Shown: in pieces, positions 1 to 9,064 of the stretch
Position numbering within the stretch: position 1 is the first letter of the stretch
Layout: each line of letters begins with the position of its first letter
Origin: Vibrio fluminensis
GTDB taxonomy: Bacteria > Pseudomonadota > Gammaproteobacteria > Enterobacterales > Vibrionaceae
Direction of reading: 5' to 3'
DNA: 64,000 nucleotides
Assembly (NCBI RefSeq): GCF_015278125.1
Contig: NZ_JADILO010000009.1
Span: 124,001 to 188,000 of the forward strand
The notes under the pieces: generated by a model
What the model was told of the DNA's origin: nothing
The model's database searches: none
The model's input: only the letters and a program-made list of their open reading frames with translations
Program-made: the position numbers and the translations under genes

Positions 1-297
1 CTTTTGGATGTCCTCAACGGTACTGGTAGCAGCGTAGTCATTTAGGGCTAGGAATGTTACCGCAAAGGTGTTTTCGTCCCCGTAACGCTCGACTAACTTC
101 ATGACTGGAATGCCTGTAAAAGAACGCTGGTCTGGAAACCAAGGCAAACGTGTCTCAAAACTGGTTGTAGAGAACTCTGCGAGTAAATTGACCATATTGG
201 TTTCAACGGTTGTACCATCTGCAAGATAGATCTTTAGCGGAGAGGCGAAAACCAGAGGGCTAAAAATAAATATAAGCAAGGTAATCAAGTATTTCAT
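1..297 (-). CDS. Exported molybdopterin-binding-like protein, 3' part missing
   Basis: The reverse strand from 297 reads an open frame of 99 codons that runs off the window at base 1. Residues 1-18 are a signal peptide (hydrophobic core, then VFA-SP), so the product is exported. The mature part has the FTGIPVMKLVERYG and ALNDY features of small proteins in the sulfite-oxidase-type molybdopterin-binding family, often found beside sensor proteins in vibrios. The family call rests on these motifs only and the C-terminal part is absent. The frame is continuous and the start is clear. Confidence 0.55.
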   Translation of the reverse strand, partial: MKYLITLLIFIFSPLVFASPLKIYLADGTTVETNMVNLLAEFSTTSFETRLPWFPDQRSFTGIPVMKLVERYGDENTFAVTFLALNDYAATSTVEDIQK

Positions 298-574
298 CGC
301 GATTCCTTGATGGAGTTATAAGTTTCATAATCTTGTTATAATTATATGTGTATAGTTCCGCAAATAAAATTATTTTTGTCAATAAGTTTAAAATTGTTTG
401 TGTTCTGAGTTGTTATGTAAAGAACTGTGTCGAAAATGAAGAGCGATAGGTAGTAGAAAGTGCGTTGCGTCAACTTAGTTTTCTACCGCGATCGTTGTAA
501 ACAGTGTCTAGATATTGCGATTTATTAATTCGAAGGTAAGCTAACGCACAAGTTTTCTTCGGTAAATTGCATTT

Positions 575-1516
575 ATGTTGCTAGAACAAGGAATTATTTA
601 CTTAGCCTCAGTGTTAAGTATGGCCATTTTGCTTGATAAGTGGTTTGGAGAACCGAATCGATTACACCCTTTAGTTGGCTTTGGTCGATATGCTTCGTGG
701 ATAGCCGTGCAGTGCCGACGAGTAAAATCGGCTAACGCTGGCGTCCAAGGTGTAATTTCTTGGTTGTTTTCTGTTATTCCGTTTATTGTTGTTACCTATT
801 TTATTTCTGCCTCGTTCGACTCCAACCTTGTTCGCTTTATTTTTGATACAGCTGTGGTGTATTTGTGTGTTGGAGGGAAGAGTCTTGTACAACATGCGAT
901 GGCGATTTTTATACCGTTAGACCAGGGGAAACTTGCAGAGGCTCGTCAAGCGGTGCAGATGATAGTGAGTCGTGATGCAAGTCAAATGGATGAACAGCAA
1001 ATCTCCATCGCGACCGTCGAATCAGTGTTAGAAAACGTGAATGATGCGATTATAGGTGTACTTTTTTGGACCCTTATTTTTGGCGTGCCTGGTGCGGTTT
1101 TGTTCCGTCTTGCCAACACTCTTGATGCTATGTGGGGTTACAAAACAGAGAAGTATATTCGGTTTGGTTTCACAGCAGCGAAAATTGACGATCTGCTAGG
1201 TTACGTACCAGCGCGAATGACCGCTTTTGCGTATGCCATCTTAGGAGATATACAGCAAGCTTTGCGTTGCGTTCATAGACAAGCTTCACTCTGTTCTAGC
1301 CCGAATGGTGGTGTTGTTATGTGTGCAGGAGCGGGATCTCTCAATATCCAATTAGGAGGAAGAGTCTGTTATCACGCAGTTTGGCAACAAAAGCCACCCA
1401 TGGGGATTGGGCCGATCGCCCAAGCTAAAGATATTGCGCGTGCGTGTCGTTTACTCTCATCTACGACATTGCTTTGGTTGGTCATGATATGGTTTTTTGT
1501 ATTGTTAGGTATGTAA
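575..1516 (+). CDS. cbiB: Adenosylcobinamide-phosphate synthase
   Basis: Integral membrane enzyme that joins (R)-1-amino-2-propanol phosphate (or aminopropanol) to adenosylcobyric acid late in cobalamin synthesis. The 313 residues match the usual family length. Family motifs are present: DKWFGEPNRLHP near residue 21, RLANTLDAMWGY near 178, a GFTAAKIDDLLGY segment, and SPNGG near 242 before a glycine-rich AGAGSLNIQLGG. Several hydrophobic segments sit at the N terminus and the last 20 residues. It starts a three-gene run of late B12 genes; the next ATG begins one base after its stop. I found no B12 riboswitch box in the 275 bases upstream. Also called CobD in some naming schemes. Confidence 0.93.
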   Translation: MLLEQGIIYLASVLSMAILLDKWFGEPNRLHPLVGFGRYASWIAVQCRRVKSANAGVQGVISWLFSVIPFIVVTYFISASFDSNLVRFIFDTAVVYLCVGGKSLVQHAMAIFIPLDQGKLAEARQAVQMIVSRDASQMDEQQISIATVESVLENVNDAIIGVLFWTLIFGVPGAVLFRLANTLDAMWGYKTEKYIRFGFTAAKIDDLLGYVPARMTAFAYAILGDIQQALRCVHRQASLCSSPNGGVVMCAGAGSLNIQLGGRVCYHAVWQQKPPMGIGPIAQAKDIARACRLLSSTTLLWLVMIWFFVLLGM

Positions 1517-1517
1517 T

Positions 1518-2576
1518 ATGTTGCATCATGGTGGACGACTAATCCAAGAAGCATTGCTTCGCAATTCGGATCCTAAACAGTGGCTAGACTTGAGTACAGG
1601 AATCAGTCCTATTTCCTACCCGATACCGGAGATTCCTAGTTCTATTTGGCATCGACTGCCAGAAGATGAAGATGGTTTACTGGCCGCGGCATCTGAATAC
1701 TATGGTTATCCTGAATTATTGCCGGTTGCAGGATCTCAAGCCGCGATCATGTGTTTACCTCGCGTGTTAGTAAGTCAATATCCCAATAAAGGTACCGTCT
1801 TGATGCCGAGTGTCGGTTATCGAGAGCACGCTTATGCTTGGCAAAATGGAGGTTGGAGCCTCGAGTATTATGACACAACACCAAATAACGAGCAGTTAAG
1901 CCGTTGTGCAGTGCTGCTTATTATTAATCCCAATAACCCAACAACACATAAACTAACAACAAAAGATATCGACAATATTGAAAGCCGCCTTACAGAGCAA
2001 CAAGTGTTGATCATCGATGAAGCATTTATGGACGGAGACAGCGACAACTCGCGTCTTAGTTTTCCTTTGAGAGCAAATACGATAGTACTGCGTTCGTTAG
2101 GAAAATTTTTTGGGCTTGCCGGCTTAAGAGTTGGCTTTGTCGCTGCCAATGGCCATTGGTTAGATAGAATTGGGCAAGAGCTTGGTCCATGGACGCTATC
2201 GGGCGCGAGTCGCTATATCGCTAAAGTCGCGTTATTTGATAGACTTTGGCAACAGTCAACCGCGCGAGAGTTGGAGCAACTTAGATCAAAGCAGTTCAGT
2301 GTGATAAAAGAGCTGCTACCCAAGCAAGAAGTTGTGTCAGCCAGTTTATTTATGCGTATAGAACACTCGCAAGCTCCGTTACTCTTTGACTTTCTCTGTG
2401 ATGAGTTAGTGTTAGTGCGATTGTGCGACGAAAAAGACGCAATTAGACTAGGCTTGTGCGCAGACTCAGAGCAACTGCTGCGATTGGAGCAAGCGTTAAC
2501 AAGCGCGTTAAAACGCATTAGTGCCTTTTCCTCACCTGAAAATAGCCCATTGCCCATCGTTGGCGTACAGAGTTAG
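1518..2576 (+). CDS. cobD: Threonine-phosphate decarboxylase-like PLP enzyme
   Basis: Fold-type I PLP enzyme of the CobC/CobD group, which makes the aminopropanol phosphate that CbiB attaches to the corrin ring. It has the NPNNPT motif near residue 138, IIDEAF near 166 and SLGKFFGLAGLRVG with the PLP lysine at K196. Its 352 residues fit the family. It overlaps nothing but follows cbiB by one base, so the two are almost surely co-translated. Naming differs between species: CobC in Pseudomonas, CobD in Salmonella. Histidinol-phosphate aminotransferase is the nearest alternative, but the neighbours argue for cobalamin. Confidence 0.9.
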   Translation: MLHHGGRLIQEALLRNSDPKQWLDLSTGISPISYPIPEIPSSIWHRLPEDEDGLLAAASEYYGYPELLPVAGSQAAIMCLPRVLVSQYPNKGTVLMPSVGYREHAYAWQNGGWSLEYYDTTPNNEQLSRCAVLLIINPNNPTTHKLTTKDIDNIESRLTEQQVLIIDEAFMDGDSDNSRLSFPLRANTIVLRSLGKFFGLAGLRVGFVAANGHWLDRIGQELGPWTLSGASRYIAKVALFDRLWQQSTARELEQLRSKQFSVIKELLPKQEVVSASLFMRIEHSQAPLLFDFLCDELVLVRLCDEKDAIRLGLCADSEQLLRLEQALTSALKRISAFSSPENSPLPIVGVQS

Positions 2577-2579
2577 GCG

Positions 2580-3152
2580 ATGGGGAAAAATAACATATGG
2601 GTGATGCGTCATGGTGAGACGGTTTGGAATCGACAAGGGCGTCTACAAGGGCAGTTAGATAGCGAGCTCACAGCATCTGCGAAGTCTGCTTTGCGTAAAT
2701 ACGAGCTTCCCAAAGTCACATCGTTATCAATACTAAGTTCAGATCTTGGGCGAGCATTAGAGACAGCCAAACACCTCCAGAGCCGTGTTAGTTGCAGTCG
2801 TGTAACCAGTTCGCCTTTGTTACGTGAGCGTCACTTTGGTGTACTGCAAGGTTTGTTAATTGAACCTTCCGATACCAAAAATGAGCAATGGAGACATTAT
2901 CACAGCCGTTACCATCAGACGGGATTGCAAGTGACAGGGTGTGAAAGTGATCTTGACCTCAGACTACGCCTTGAAAGAGCAAAGCAGTGGATAATAACGG
3001 AAAGTAAAAAATCTGATGCTGTACTTTTAGTTGTGCATGGTGAGTGGTGGCGAGCATTTGATAATTTGGTGAGCGGTCGCCCTATCTGGGATGTTGGTTC
3101 GGGGATAATATCCAATGGTGTGCTGAGCCAAGTCATCACGAAAAATTGGTAA
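2580..3152 (+). CDS. cobC: Histidine phosphatase, probable alpha-ribazole phosphatase
   Basis: Branch-1 histidine phosphatase: the catalytic RHGET motif is at residues 10-14 and the second active-site histidine lies in VVHGEWW near residue 154. In a B12 operon such an enzyme is expected to dephosphorylate alpha-ribazole phosphate or adenosylcobalamin phosphate. It starts three bases after the upstream stop and has no clear ribosome site of its own, which suggests translational coupling. It is about 190 residues, normal for the family. The specific substrate is inferred from context only. Confidence 0.8.
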   Translation: MGKNNIWVMRHGETVWNRQGRLQGQLDSELTASAKSALRKYELPKVTSLSILSSDLGRALETAKHLQSRVSCSRVTSSPLLRERHFGVLQGLLIEPSDTKNEQWRHYHSRYHQTGLQVTGCESDLDLRLRLERAKQWIITESKKSDAVLLVVHGEWWRAFDNLVSGRPIWDVGSGIISNGVLSQVITKNW

Positions 3153-3241
3153 TTTTTTGATCTGTGGATGAATTTTAAACACTTTTCCTGAATGTGTTTC
3201 AAGTTGGTTATATATTTGTGCTTCAAGTTAAGAGGGCAAAG

Positions 3242-3616
3242 ATGCAAACACCAACGCCTAAACATAGAAATGTGTTTCAACAGCGGATGTTGCTAGCAAG
3301 TGCTTTGAGTTGGGTTTTGGTGACGCTAATGCCAATAATCAATGCTCAAGGCGTTAATGCTGGGGTGTGGGCGCGTTTGTGTACCATCAATGGTTTTGAG
3401 TATGTACAACTGGAGCAAGCTAAAGCCTCTCCTCAGCATAGCAAGCCTTGCCCTTTTGCCTATTTTTCACCACTACCAGACTTTACGACAACACCTACAC
3501 TCTACATCAAGCACAGTCTCGTTGCAGAGCAAGCCGATTACGCTTTATTGGCTCAAAGCACACGGTTTGAACCTGCAATACCCCGAGCTCCTCCCATTAT
3601 TGAAGTAATCTTATAA
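3242..3616 (+). CDS. DUF2946-like exported protein
   Basis: Small protein of 124 residues. The ATG at 3242 follows an AGAGGG ribosome site, so I prefer it to the upstream in-frame ATG at 3194. Residues 14-34 are hydrophobic and look like a signal anchor. A KPCPFAYF segment in the middle and the proline-rich end fit DUF2946, a family of unknown role often found near copper or cobalamin genes. An overlapping frame at 3342-3608 is a shadow of this one. It follows the B12 genes after about 90 bases and may or may not share their transcript. Confidence 0.6.
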   Translation: MQTPTPKHRNVFQQRMLLASALSWVLVTLMPIINAQGVNAGVWARLCTINGFEYVQLEQAKASPQHSKPCPFAYFSPLPDFTTTPTLYIKHSLVAEQADYALLAQSTRFEPAIPRAPPIIEVIL

Positions 3617-3695
3617 ATATCATTTTAACTTATTGTTTGAACGATAATTATACTGCTATATTGACGTACTAGTCACAACTCAAGGATTGAGTAGG

Positions 3696-4445
3696 ATGTC
3701 AAAATACGCGTTGCTCTCTGATATTCACAGCAACTACTACGCACTGAAAGCAGTTGTTGAACATGCCCAAGCAGAGGGCGTAGATAAGTTTATTAATTTG
3801 GGCGATATTCTATATGGTCCAATCGCCCCAAAAGCAACGTTTGAGCTTCTCCAGTCGCTTGATACCATTACGATTTGTGGCAATCAAGATCGCCAAATTT
3901 ACCAAGCTGGCGATCAAGAAATCTCATCAAATCCTACTATGCAGTTCATTTTGCAAGATTTGGGCGGAGAACCAATCGAGTGGATGAAGTCACTTCCTTT
4001 TGACTGTCAGATTTCTGAGCATATCTATGCATGCCACGGGACGCCAAGTAATGATTTGGTTTACTTGTTGGAAGAGACAAAGCAAGGCTTTCCGATTCTT
4101 CGTGGCGATCAAGAAATTCTCGATTTACTTCAAGGTAATTCTTCATCCGTGATCTTATGTGGCCATACGCATATTCCACGCTGTGTAGAGCTTTCGACTG
4201 GCCAGTTGGTCATTAACCCCGGTAGTGTGGGTATGCCAGCTTATACCGATGATGAACCTCATCTGCACTCGATGGAAACCTATAGTTCTAAAGCAAGTTA
4301 CGCTGTTCTTTCACAGAGTGAATCTGGTGATTGGAATGTGGCGTTTCACAAAGTTTCTTATCCAGTTGAATCTGCCGCTGAGCAAGCTAGTTTACGCAAT
4401 AGACAAGATTGGGTACATTTTCTTACCACAGGTCGTGGTAAGTAG
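3696..4445 (+). CDS. Metallophosphoesterase (YfcE/MJ0936-like)
   Basis: Calcineurin-fold phosphoesterase of 249 residues. Metal ligands are seen in order: DIHSN with D9 and H11, GDILYG at 36-41, GNQD at 62-65 and CGHTHIPR near 155. The third block is normally GN(H/E)D; here it is GNQD, so the usual proton-donating histidine is a glutamine, as in some YfcE-like members. The start is the ATG at 3696 after AAGG; a TTG at 3687 is in frame but less well placed. Substrate unknown. It is followed 19 bases later by the amidohydrolase gene. Confidence 0.85.
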   Translation: MSKYALLSDIHSNYYALKAVVEHAQAEGVDKFINLGDILYGPIAPKATFELLQSLDTITICGNQDRQIYQAGDQEISSNPTMQFILQDLGGEPIEWMKSLPFDCQISEHIYACHGTPSNDLVYLLEETKQGFPILRGDQEILDLLQGNSSSVILCGHTHIPRCVELSTGQLVINPGSVGMPAYTDDEPHLHSMETYSSKASYAVLSQSESGDWNVAFHKVSYPVESAAEQASLRNRQDWVHFLTTGRGK

Positions 4446-4464
4446 TTGTCGTTGGAGTATTGTT

Positions 4465-5223
4465 ATGAATACAAATAACCTTTCAGTGGCGTTAGCACAG
4501 ATTCCAGTGATTGATGGCGATGTTGAAGCGAATTTTCGTCAACATGTGAAAGCGACTAAAACAGCCGCGGAACAAGGGGCGGATCTTATTTTATTTCCTG
4601 AGCTTTCTTTGACGGGTTATGTACTGCCGATGGCGGCAGAATTATGTTTTGATTCCAAACATAGCATTTTACGTGATTTATCAGAATTAGCGGTTACTCA
4701 GCAAATTACGATTGTTGCGGGTTGTTTTTTAAAACAGGCGAAAAAGAAACCATCAATAAGTGCTGTGATCTGCAAACCGACAGGTGAGCTAGACTATTAT
4801 GCTAAACAGTATCTGCATACTGGTGAAGATGAGTATTGTTCCGCAGGCCAGCATAATTACACATTACGATTAAAAGGTTACAAATTAGCATTAGCAATTT
4901 GTGCGGATTTTACTCAGCCGATTCATAGTAGCGAAGCTGCCGAAGATGAAGCGGATGTGTATTTGGTTAGTGCGTTAGTGTCGCCAAAGGGTTATGAGGC
5001 GGATGCGGAACGACTGGCGAGAATCGCTAAAAAACATCGCTTCCCAGTATTACTCGCCAACCACATCAGTGAGACTGGCGGTTGGCAAACGGCAGGTAAT
5101 AACGCAGTATGGAGTGGTAAAGGTAATCTTCGTTTTGCAACGGAAACAACAGCCCCTGCGCTAGGGATGGTTGAAATTACCGGCAACCGAATTAGTGGTC
5201 ACTTGTACCCATTAGAGAACTAA
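4465..5223 (+). CDS. Carbon-nitrogen hydrolase (nitrilase superfamily)
   Basis: Cytoplasmic amidohydrolase of 252 residues with the Glu-Lys-Cys triad: E46 in LFPELSLTGY, a lysine near 114 in AKQYLHTGED and a cysteine near 146 in AICADF. The open frame extends upstream to 4225 over the end of the phosphoesterase gene, but the ATG at 4465, after TGGAG, gives the normal N terminus. The exact amide substrate cannot be told from sequence. The next gene, an amino-acid racemase, begins two bases after the stop, so a role in amino-acid or amide turnover is plausible. Confidence 0.88.
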   Translation: MNTNNLSVALAQIPVIDGDVEANFRQHVKATKTAAEQGADLILFPELSLTGYVLPMAAELCFDSKHSILRDLSELAVTQQITIVAGCFLKQAKKKPSISAVICKPTGELDYYAKQYLHTGEDEYCSAGQHNYTLRLKGYKLALAICADFTQPIHSSEAAEDEADVYLVSALVSPKGYEADAERLARIAKKHRFPVLLANHISETGGWQTAGNNAVWSGKGNLRFATETTAPALGMVEITGNRISGHLYPLEN

Positions 5224-5225
5224 AA

Positions 5226-5918
5226 ATGAAAACAATCGGACTAATTGGTGGTATGAGCTGGGAGTCTACCGCCAGTTACTACAAAGCACTGAATCAGGGT
5301 ATCAAAAATAAGCTTGGCGGTTTACACTCGGCGAAAATTTGTCTTTATAGTGTCGATTTTCATGAGATTGAGCAGCTGCAACATCAAGGCAAGTGGGATG
5401 AAACCGCTGAGATTCTCACTCAGGCCGCGCAATCAGTTGAAGCGGGTGGGGCAGATTTTGTGCTGATATGCACGAATACCATGCATAAAGTGGTACCGCA
5501 AATTGAGCCTCACATCACCAAATCTATTTTGCACATCGCGGATGCAACAGCCGAGCAACTGGTGATGGATGGGATCAGTAAAGTGGGTCTATTGGGCACA
5601 CGCTTTACAATGGAGCAGGATTTTTACAAACAGCGTTTAGTGGATAAGTTTGGTATTGAAGTCGTGATCCCAAGTGACGAGCAGCGCACCATAGTCCATG
5701 ACGTTATTTATCAAGAGTTATGCAAGGGTGAGATCAAGCCTGAATCCCGCGAGCGCTATCTCGAGATCATCGATGATTTAGTCAAGCAGGGCGCACAAGC
5801 GGTGATCCTTGGTTGCACTGAGATTGCGTTGTTGGTTGAGCAACAGCATACCGATACAAAACTGTATGATACGACGCAGATACATGCGGAAGCGGCGGTT
5901 GAATTCGCATTGAGCTAA
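5226..5918 (+). CDS. Aspartate/glutamate racemase family protein
   Basis: PLP-independent racemase of 230 residues. The N terminus TIGLIGGMSWESTASYY is typical of the RacD/YgeA branch. Both catalytic cysteines are present, in LICTNTMHK near residue 82 and LGCTEIALL near 197. YgeA-type enzymes racemise homoserine and several other amino acids, so strict aspartate specificity should not be assumed. It is tightly linked to the upstream amidohydrolase. A hairpin with a T run follows at 5937-5968 and may end or reduce this transcript. Confidence 0.88.
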   Translation: MKTIGLIGGMSWESTASYYKALNQGIKNKLGGLHSAKICLYSVDFHEIEQLQHQGKWDETAEILTQAAQSVEAGGADFVLICTNTMHKVVPQIEPHITKSILHIADATAEQLVMDGISKVGLLGTRFTMEQDFYKQRLVDKFGIEVVIPSDEQRTIVHDVIYQELCKGEIKPESRERYLEIIDDLVKQGAQAVILGCTEIALLVEQQHTDTKLYDTTQIHAEAAVEFALS

Positions 5919-5936
5919 ATGGTTGATAAACAATAC

Positions 5937-5968
5937 GGGGAGGAGTTGTACGCTCGCTCCCCATTTTT
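5937..5968 (+). terminator. Possible intrinsic terminator after the racemase gene
   Basis: GGGGAG at 5937-5942 pairs with CTCCCC at 5957-5962 around a 14-base loop, followed by ATTTTT. It sits between the racemase stop and the next ribosome site. Confidence 0.5.
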
Positions 5969-5989
5969 ATGTTATCTCAGGGAGGGAGA

Positions 5990-6781
5990 ATGGAACTGGA
6001 TGTTTATGTTGTTGATACTTTTACCACTCAACAATTCAAAGGAAATTCGGCAGCGGTAATTCCGTTAGAGGACTGGCTTGATGATACGGTGATGCAAAGC
6101 ATTGCGACAGAAAACAACTTATCTGAAACCGCATTTATTAAGCAAGTTTCGCTAAACCAGTATCAAATTCGTTGGTTTTCACCGTTAACGGAAATTGATT
6201 TTTGTGGTCACGCTACGTTGGCCGCTTCTTATGTGCTCTATAATCTCTATGAAAGTGCAGGAGAACTTGAGTTTATTACTCAAGAGGTGGGCTCGTTATA
6301 CGTTAACTGCCGAGATGATGGCAGAATTGAGATGAGTTTTCCCAACCAGATGCCTGAGCTGGTTGAAAATGTTCCACAAGCTCTGATTCAAGGTTTGTCC
6401 ATTGAACCTGTGCAGGTTCTCAAAAATCGCCAAGCTTATTTTGCCGTCTATGCATCTGAGCTAGAGGTTGAGCAGGTAAGCTATCAAGCCGAGTTTCTTA
6501 AACAGTTAGCGCCACTTGATGTTGTGGTAACAGCACCGAGTGAAAACTATGATTTTGTGTCTCGCTATTTCTGGCCAGCTAATGGTGGGGAAGAAGACCC
6601 TGTAACAGGCTCTATTCATGCGGGCTTGGTTCCTTATTGGGCGCAGCAATTAGACAAACAAGAATTGCTCGCTTATCAGGCGTCTAAGCGTGGCGGTATG
6701 TTGTATTGCCGTATGCAAAGCGAGCGAGTGTTGATCTCTGGTTTTGCAGTAATTTATTTGCGCGGCACGATCTACTTGTAG
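5990..6781 (+). CDS. PhzF family isomerase
   Basis: PhzF/diaminopimelate-epimerase-like fold, 263 residues. The catalytic glutamate is E47 in NNLSETAFI; DFCGHATLAA at 70-79 and EDPVTGSIHAG near 205 are the other family motifs. I start it at ATG 5990, seven codons inside the longest frame, because GGGAGGGA lies just before it. Members act in phenazine or amino-acid chemistry, but the role of stand-alone PhzF proteins like this one is mostly unknown. No phenazine genes are nearby. It ends directly against the next gene. Confidence 0.87.
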   Translation: MELDVYVVDTFTTQQFKGNSAAVIPLEDWLDDTVMQSIATENNLSETAFIKQVSLNQYQIRWFSPLTEIDFCGHATLAASYVLYNLYESAGELEFITQEVGSLYVNCRDDGRIEMSFPNQMPELVENVPQALIQGLSIEPVQVLKNRQAYFAVYASELEVEQVSYQAEFLKQLAPLDVVVTAPSENYDFVSRYFWPANGGEEDPVTGSIHAGLVPYWAQQLDKQELLAYQASKRGGMLYCRMQSERVLISGFAVIYLRGTIYL

Positions 6782-7717
6782 TTGCTGTTAAGTTGCAACG
6801 AAAAATACTCAGCCAGAGCTAAAGCCCCACAGAATAGGGAGTCGGTTATCTACAAATCAGCGGTATGGATGCTAGGAGCATTGGCATCTTTTTGTTTGAT
6901 GGCAATTGGTGCCAAAGAACTCAGCGGTGAGCTAAATACCTTTCAAGTACTGTTTGTGCGTAGTGCGATAAGCTTAGGCGTTGTCGTGGCGATAATTGCT
7001 GTCAGCGGAAAAACTGATCTGTTTCGCACTCAGCGGTTAAAATGGCATAGCTTTCGGAATATCAGCCACCTTGCCGGACAATACGGTTGGTTTGTCGCTA
7101 TCGGCCTGCTGCCACTAGCTGAAGTGTTTGCACTTGAGTTCACCGTGCCATTTTGGACTGCGATTTTGGCCTATGTGGTGCTAAAAGAATCCTTAACGGC
7201 GCGCAAGCTTATTGCGATTATGTGTGGCTTTCTTGGTGTGTTGATCATCGTTCAACCAGGATTTAAGCAAATAGATTTTGGCGTGATAGTCATTTTGCTA
7301 GCGGCAATCTGTTATAGCTTTACCTATATTAGTACCCGCACACTAGCGAGCACCGATGCGCCTCTGACGATTTTGTTTTATATGTGCATTATTCAGTTTC
7401 CAATCACGCTGGTTTTTGCGCTACCTCATTGGGAGTCGCCCAATAGCAATCAGTGGTTGTGGATGGCAGCCATTGGTATTACTGCGATGTCTGCCCACTA
7501 TTGTTTGTCGAATGCAATGAAGTACGCCGATGCGGCGATAGTGGTAACGATGGATTTCCTACGTTTACCAGCCATCGCCATCGTAGGCGCACTTTTTTAT
7601 GCTGAAAAGATAGAGGTGACATTGCTAATAGGTGCCTTGCTTATGTTGGGTGGCAACATCGTTAACCTTTATCAACCCAAGCGAAAGCGTGTGACCTCAG
7701 ACCCGCAAGAGAGTTAA
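6782..7717 (+). CDS. EamA/DMT superfamily transporter
   Basis: About ten membrane segments in two EamA repeats, ending in a positively charged tail (PKRKR), typical of inner-membrane exporters of amino acids or metabolites. The longest frame uses a TTG touching the upstream stop codon and has no good ribosome site. A start further in, up to the methionine in AVWMLGALAS, is possible, so the first 30 residues are uncertain. It follows PhzF without a gap and is convergent with the LysR gene, whose stop lies only a few bases away. Confidence 0.82.
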   Translation: MLLSCNEKYSARAKAPQNRESVIYKSAVWMLGALASFCLMAIGAKELSGELNTFQVLFVRSAISLGVVVAIIAVSGKTDLFRTQRLKWHSFRNISHLAGQYGWFVAIGLLPLAEVFALEFTVPFWTAILAYVVLKESLTARKLIAIMCGFLGVLIIVQPGFKQIDFGVIVILLAAICYSFTYISTRTLASTDAPLTILFYMCIIQFPITLVFALPHWESPNSNQWLWMAAIGITAMSAHYCLSNAMKYADAAIVVTMDFLRLPAIAIVGALFYAEKIEVTLLIGALLMLGGNIVNLYQPKRKRVTSDPQES

Positions 7718-7720
7718 TCT

Positions 7721-8644
7721 TTAGGCGTTCAATTTCTCGACCAAGTGTTTGACCGCAAAATCAATAAATGCTCGTATGCGTGCGGGCATATATTGGGTTT
7801 GTGGGTACTGCATTGCGATTGCACCATGGTAGTTACTCTTAAGAGTCCAGCCATTCAGCACTTCAACTACGCTGCCATCTTTGAGTGCTTCAGCGATAAC
7901 GAAATCATGGAAAATGCCAATCCCTAAGCCATTTTTAACCCCAGTCAGGCGCATTTGCGAATGGTTAACGGCGTATCTTCCCGCAACGGCTACAGAATGG
8001 TATTCATCATCTTTAAAGAAATCCCATACATTGTCTCGCTCACGTTCAGCGAGGTAGAGGCATTGGTGCGCTATTAGCTCAGTCGGGTGTGTAGGCATGC
8101 CAAATTGCTTAATGTAGCTTGGGCTGGCACATAAGCGTAAATGGGTTTTACCGATCTCTTTTAATACTAAGTTTTCGTCGGGTTTGTCGGTAAGTTTAAA
8201 GGCGATATCGATGCGATCGCGCAATAAGTCCATTTCACCATCAGCAACACGTAGTTTAAGTTCGGTTTCTGGGTACTGTTGTAAAAATGGAACAACCAGA
8301 GGTTGCAGCACCGAGTTTAGAAATGCCTCTGGCGCGGCAACCGTAATCGAGCCGCTGACTTCTGTGTGGTCACTATTGGATAGTTCTATTGCTTGTTGCG
8401 CCGCATTGACCATGAGCAGAGCTTGGTCATACACCTTTTGGCCCGCAGGGGTAATGATTAGCTTGCGGGTAGTTCGCTCAAATAGCTTGATGGAGAGGGC
8501 TTTCTCTAAGCGAGTGATCAGCTTACTGAGCGCCGATGGCGTCACATCGAGCTGTTTAGCAGCCGCAGTAAAACTGCCTTGGTTGACGATAAGAATGAAG
8601 GTCGCAAGGTCAGGAAGTAGGGCTATAAGACGGCTGTTTATCAT
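7721..8644 (-). CDS. LysR family transcriptional regulator
   Basis: 307 residues: a winged helix-turn-helix at about 10-65 (FTAAAKQLDVTPSALSKLITRLE) and a C-terminal substrate-binding domain. This N terminus and the AGQKVYDQA segment resemble the CrgA/YafC-like group that often controls a neighbouring metabolic gene or efflux gene. It is convergent with the EamA gene and divergent from a small open frame at 8760; the 115 bases between them are the likely control region. The target is unknown. Confidence 0.9.
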   Translation of the reverse strand: MINSRLIALLPDLATFILIVNQGSFTAAAKQLDVTPSALSKLITRLEKALSIKLFERTTRKLIITPAGQKVYDQALLMVNAAQQAIELSNSDHTEVSGSITVAAPEAFLNSVLQPLVVPFLQQYPETELKLRVADGEMDLLRDRIDIAFKLTDKPDENLVLKEIGKTHLRLCASPSYIKQFGMPTHPTELIAHQCLYLAERERDNVWDFFKDDEYHSVAVAGRYAVNHSQMRLTGVKNGLGIGIFHDFVIAEALKDGSVVEVLNGWTLKSNYHGAIAMQYPQTQYMPARIRAFIDFAVKHLVEKLNA

Positions 8645-8759
8645 AATCTGTCACATGTTGATATATATGAAAATAAAGGATTTTTGCGATTTAGTTCGCG
8701 GTTTTGGCTTGGTTTGCACTGTAATGTTGTCAGCAACGAAAACCAACGAGGAGACCAAT

Positions 8760-8876
8760 ATGTATTACGCTGACGCAATGCTCGACCTTTGGTCGACGCT
8801 GGAAAACATTATGATGATTGCCTCTGCTTTATGTCTTCTTGCTGCTGTGCAGTTGACGATGAATAGCGGTAAGTAA
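8760..8876 (+). CDS. Small 38-residue putative membrane protein
   Basis: ATG at 8760 follows a good ribosome site (GAGGAG at 8748-8753). The 38-residue product has a short charged N terminus (YYADAMLDLW) and one hydrophobic stretch (NIMMIASALCLLAAVQL), so it could be a single-span inner-membrane microprotein. It lies inside a longer frame that overlaps the LysR gene on the other strand, but only this tail has a proper start. It is divergent from LysR, so it may be its target. No family is recognised. Confidence 0.45.
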   Translation: MYYADAMLDLWSTLENIMMIASALCLLAAVQLTMNSGK

Positions 8877-9064
8877 AACTGATTTGTGCCTGTGATTCAA
8901 TAATGTTTTTCCACCTAGTGGGATAATTCTAATTCCTAACCTAGATTACACTTTATGGAAAAGGCTATTCGAGTAATCACTTCAATAGCCTGATGCCATC
9001 ATTTCATGCTTGAGCTGCTCGATGATGGCGTAATTAAAACTATAAAGATAGGAAGGAATTGAAC

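Noticed and set aside
300..574. B12 riboswitch in front of the cobalamin genes
   Set aside because: I looked for the conserved B12-box and saw neither the box nor a long structured leader.
8184..8759. Long forward frame opposite the LysR gene
   Set aside because: It is a shadow of the LysR coding frame; only the last 38 codons have a ribosome site and are reported.
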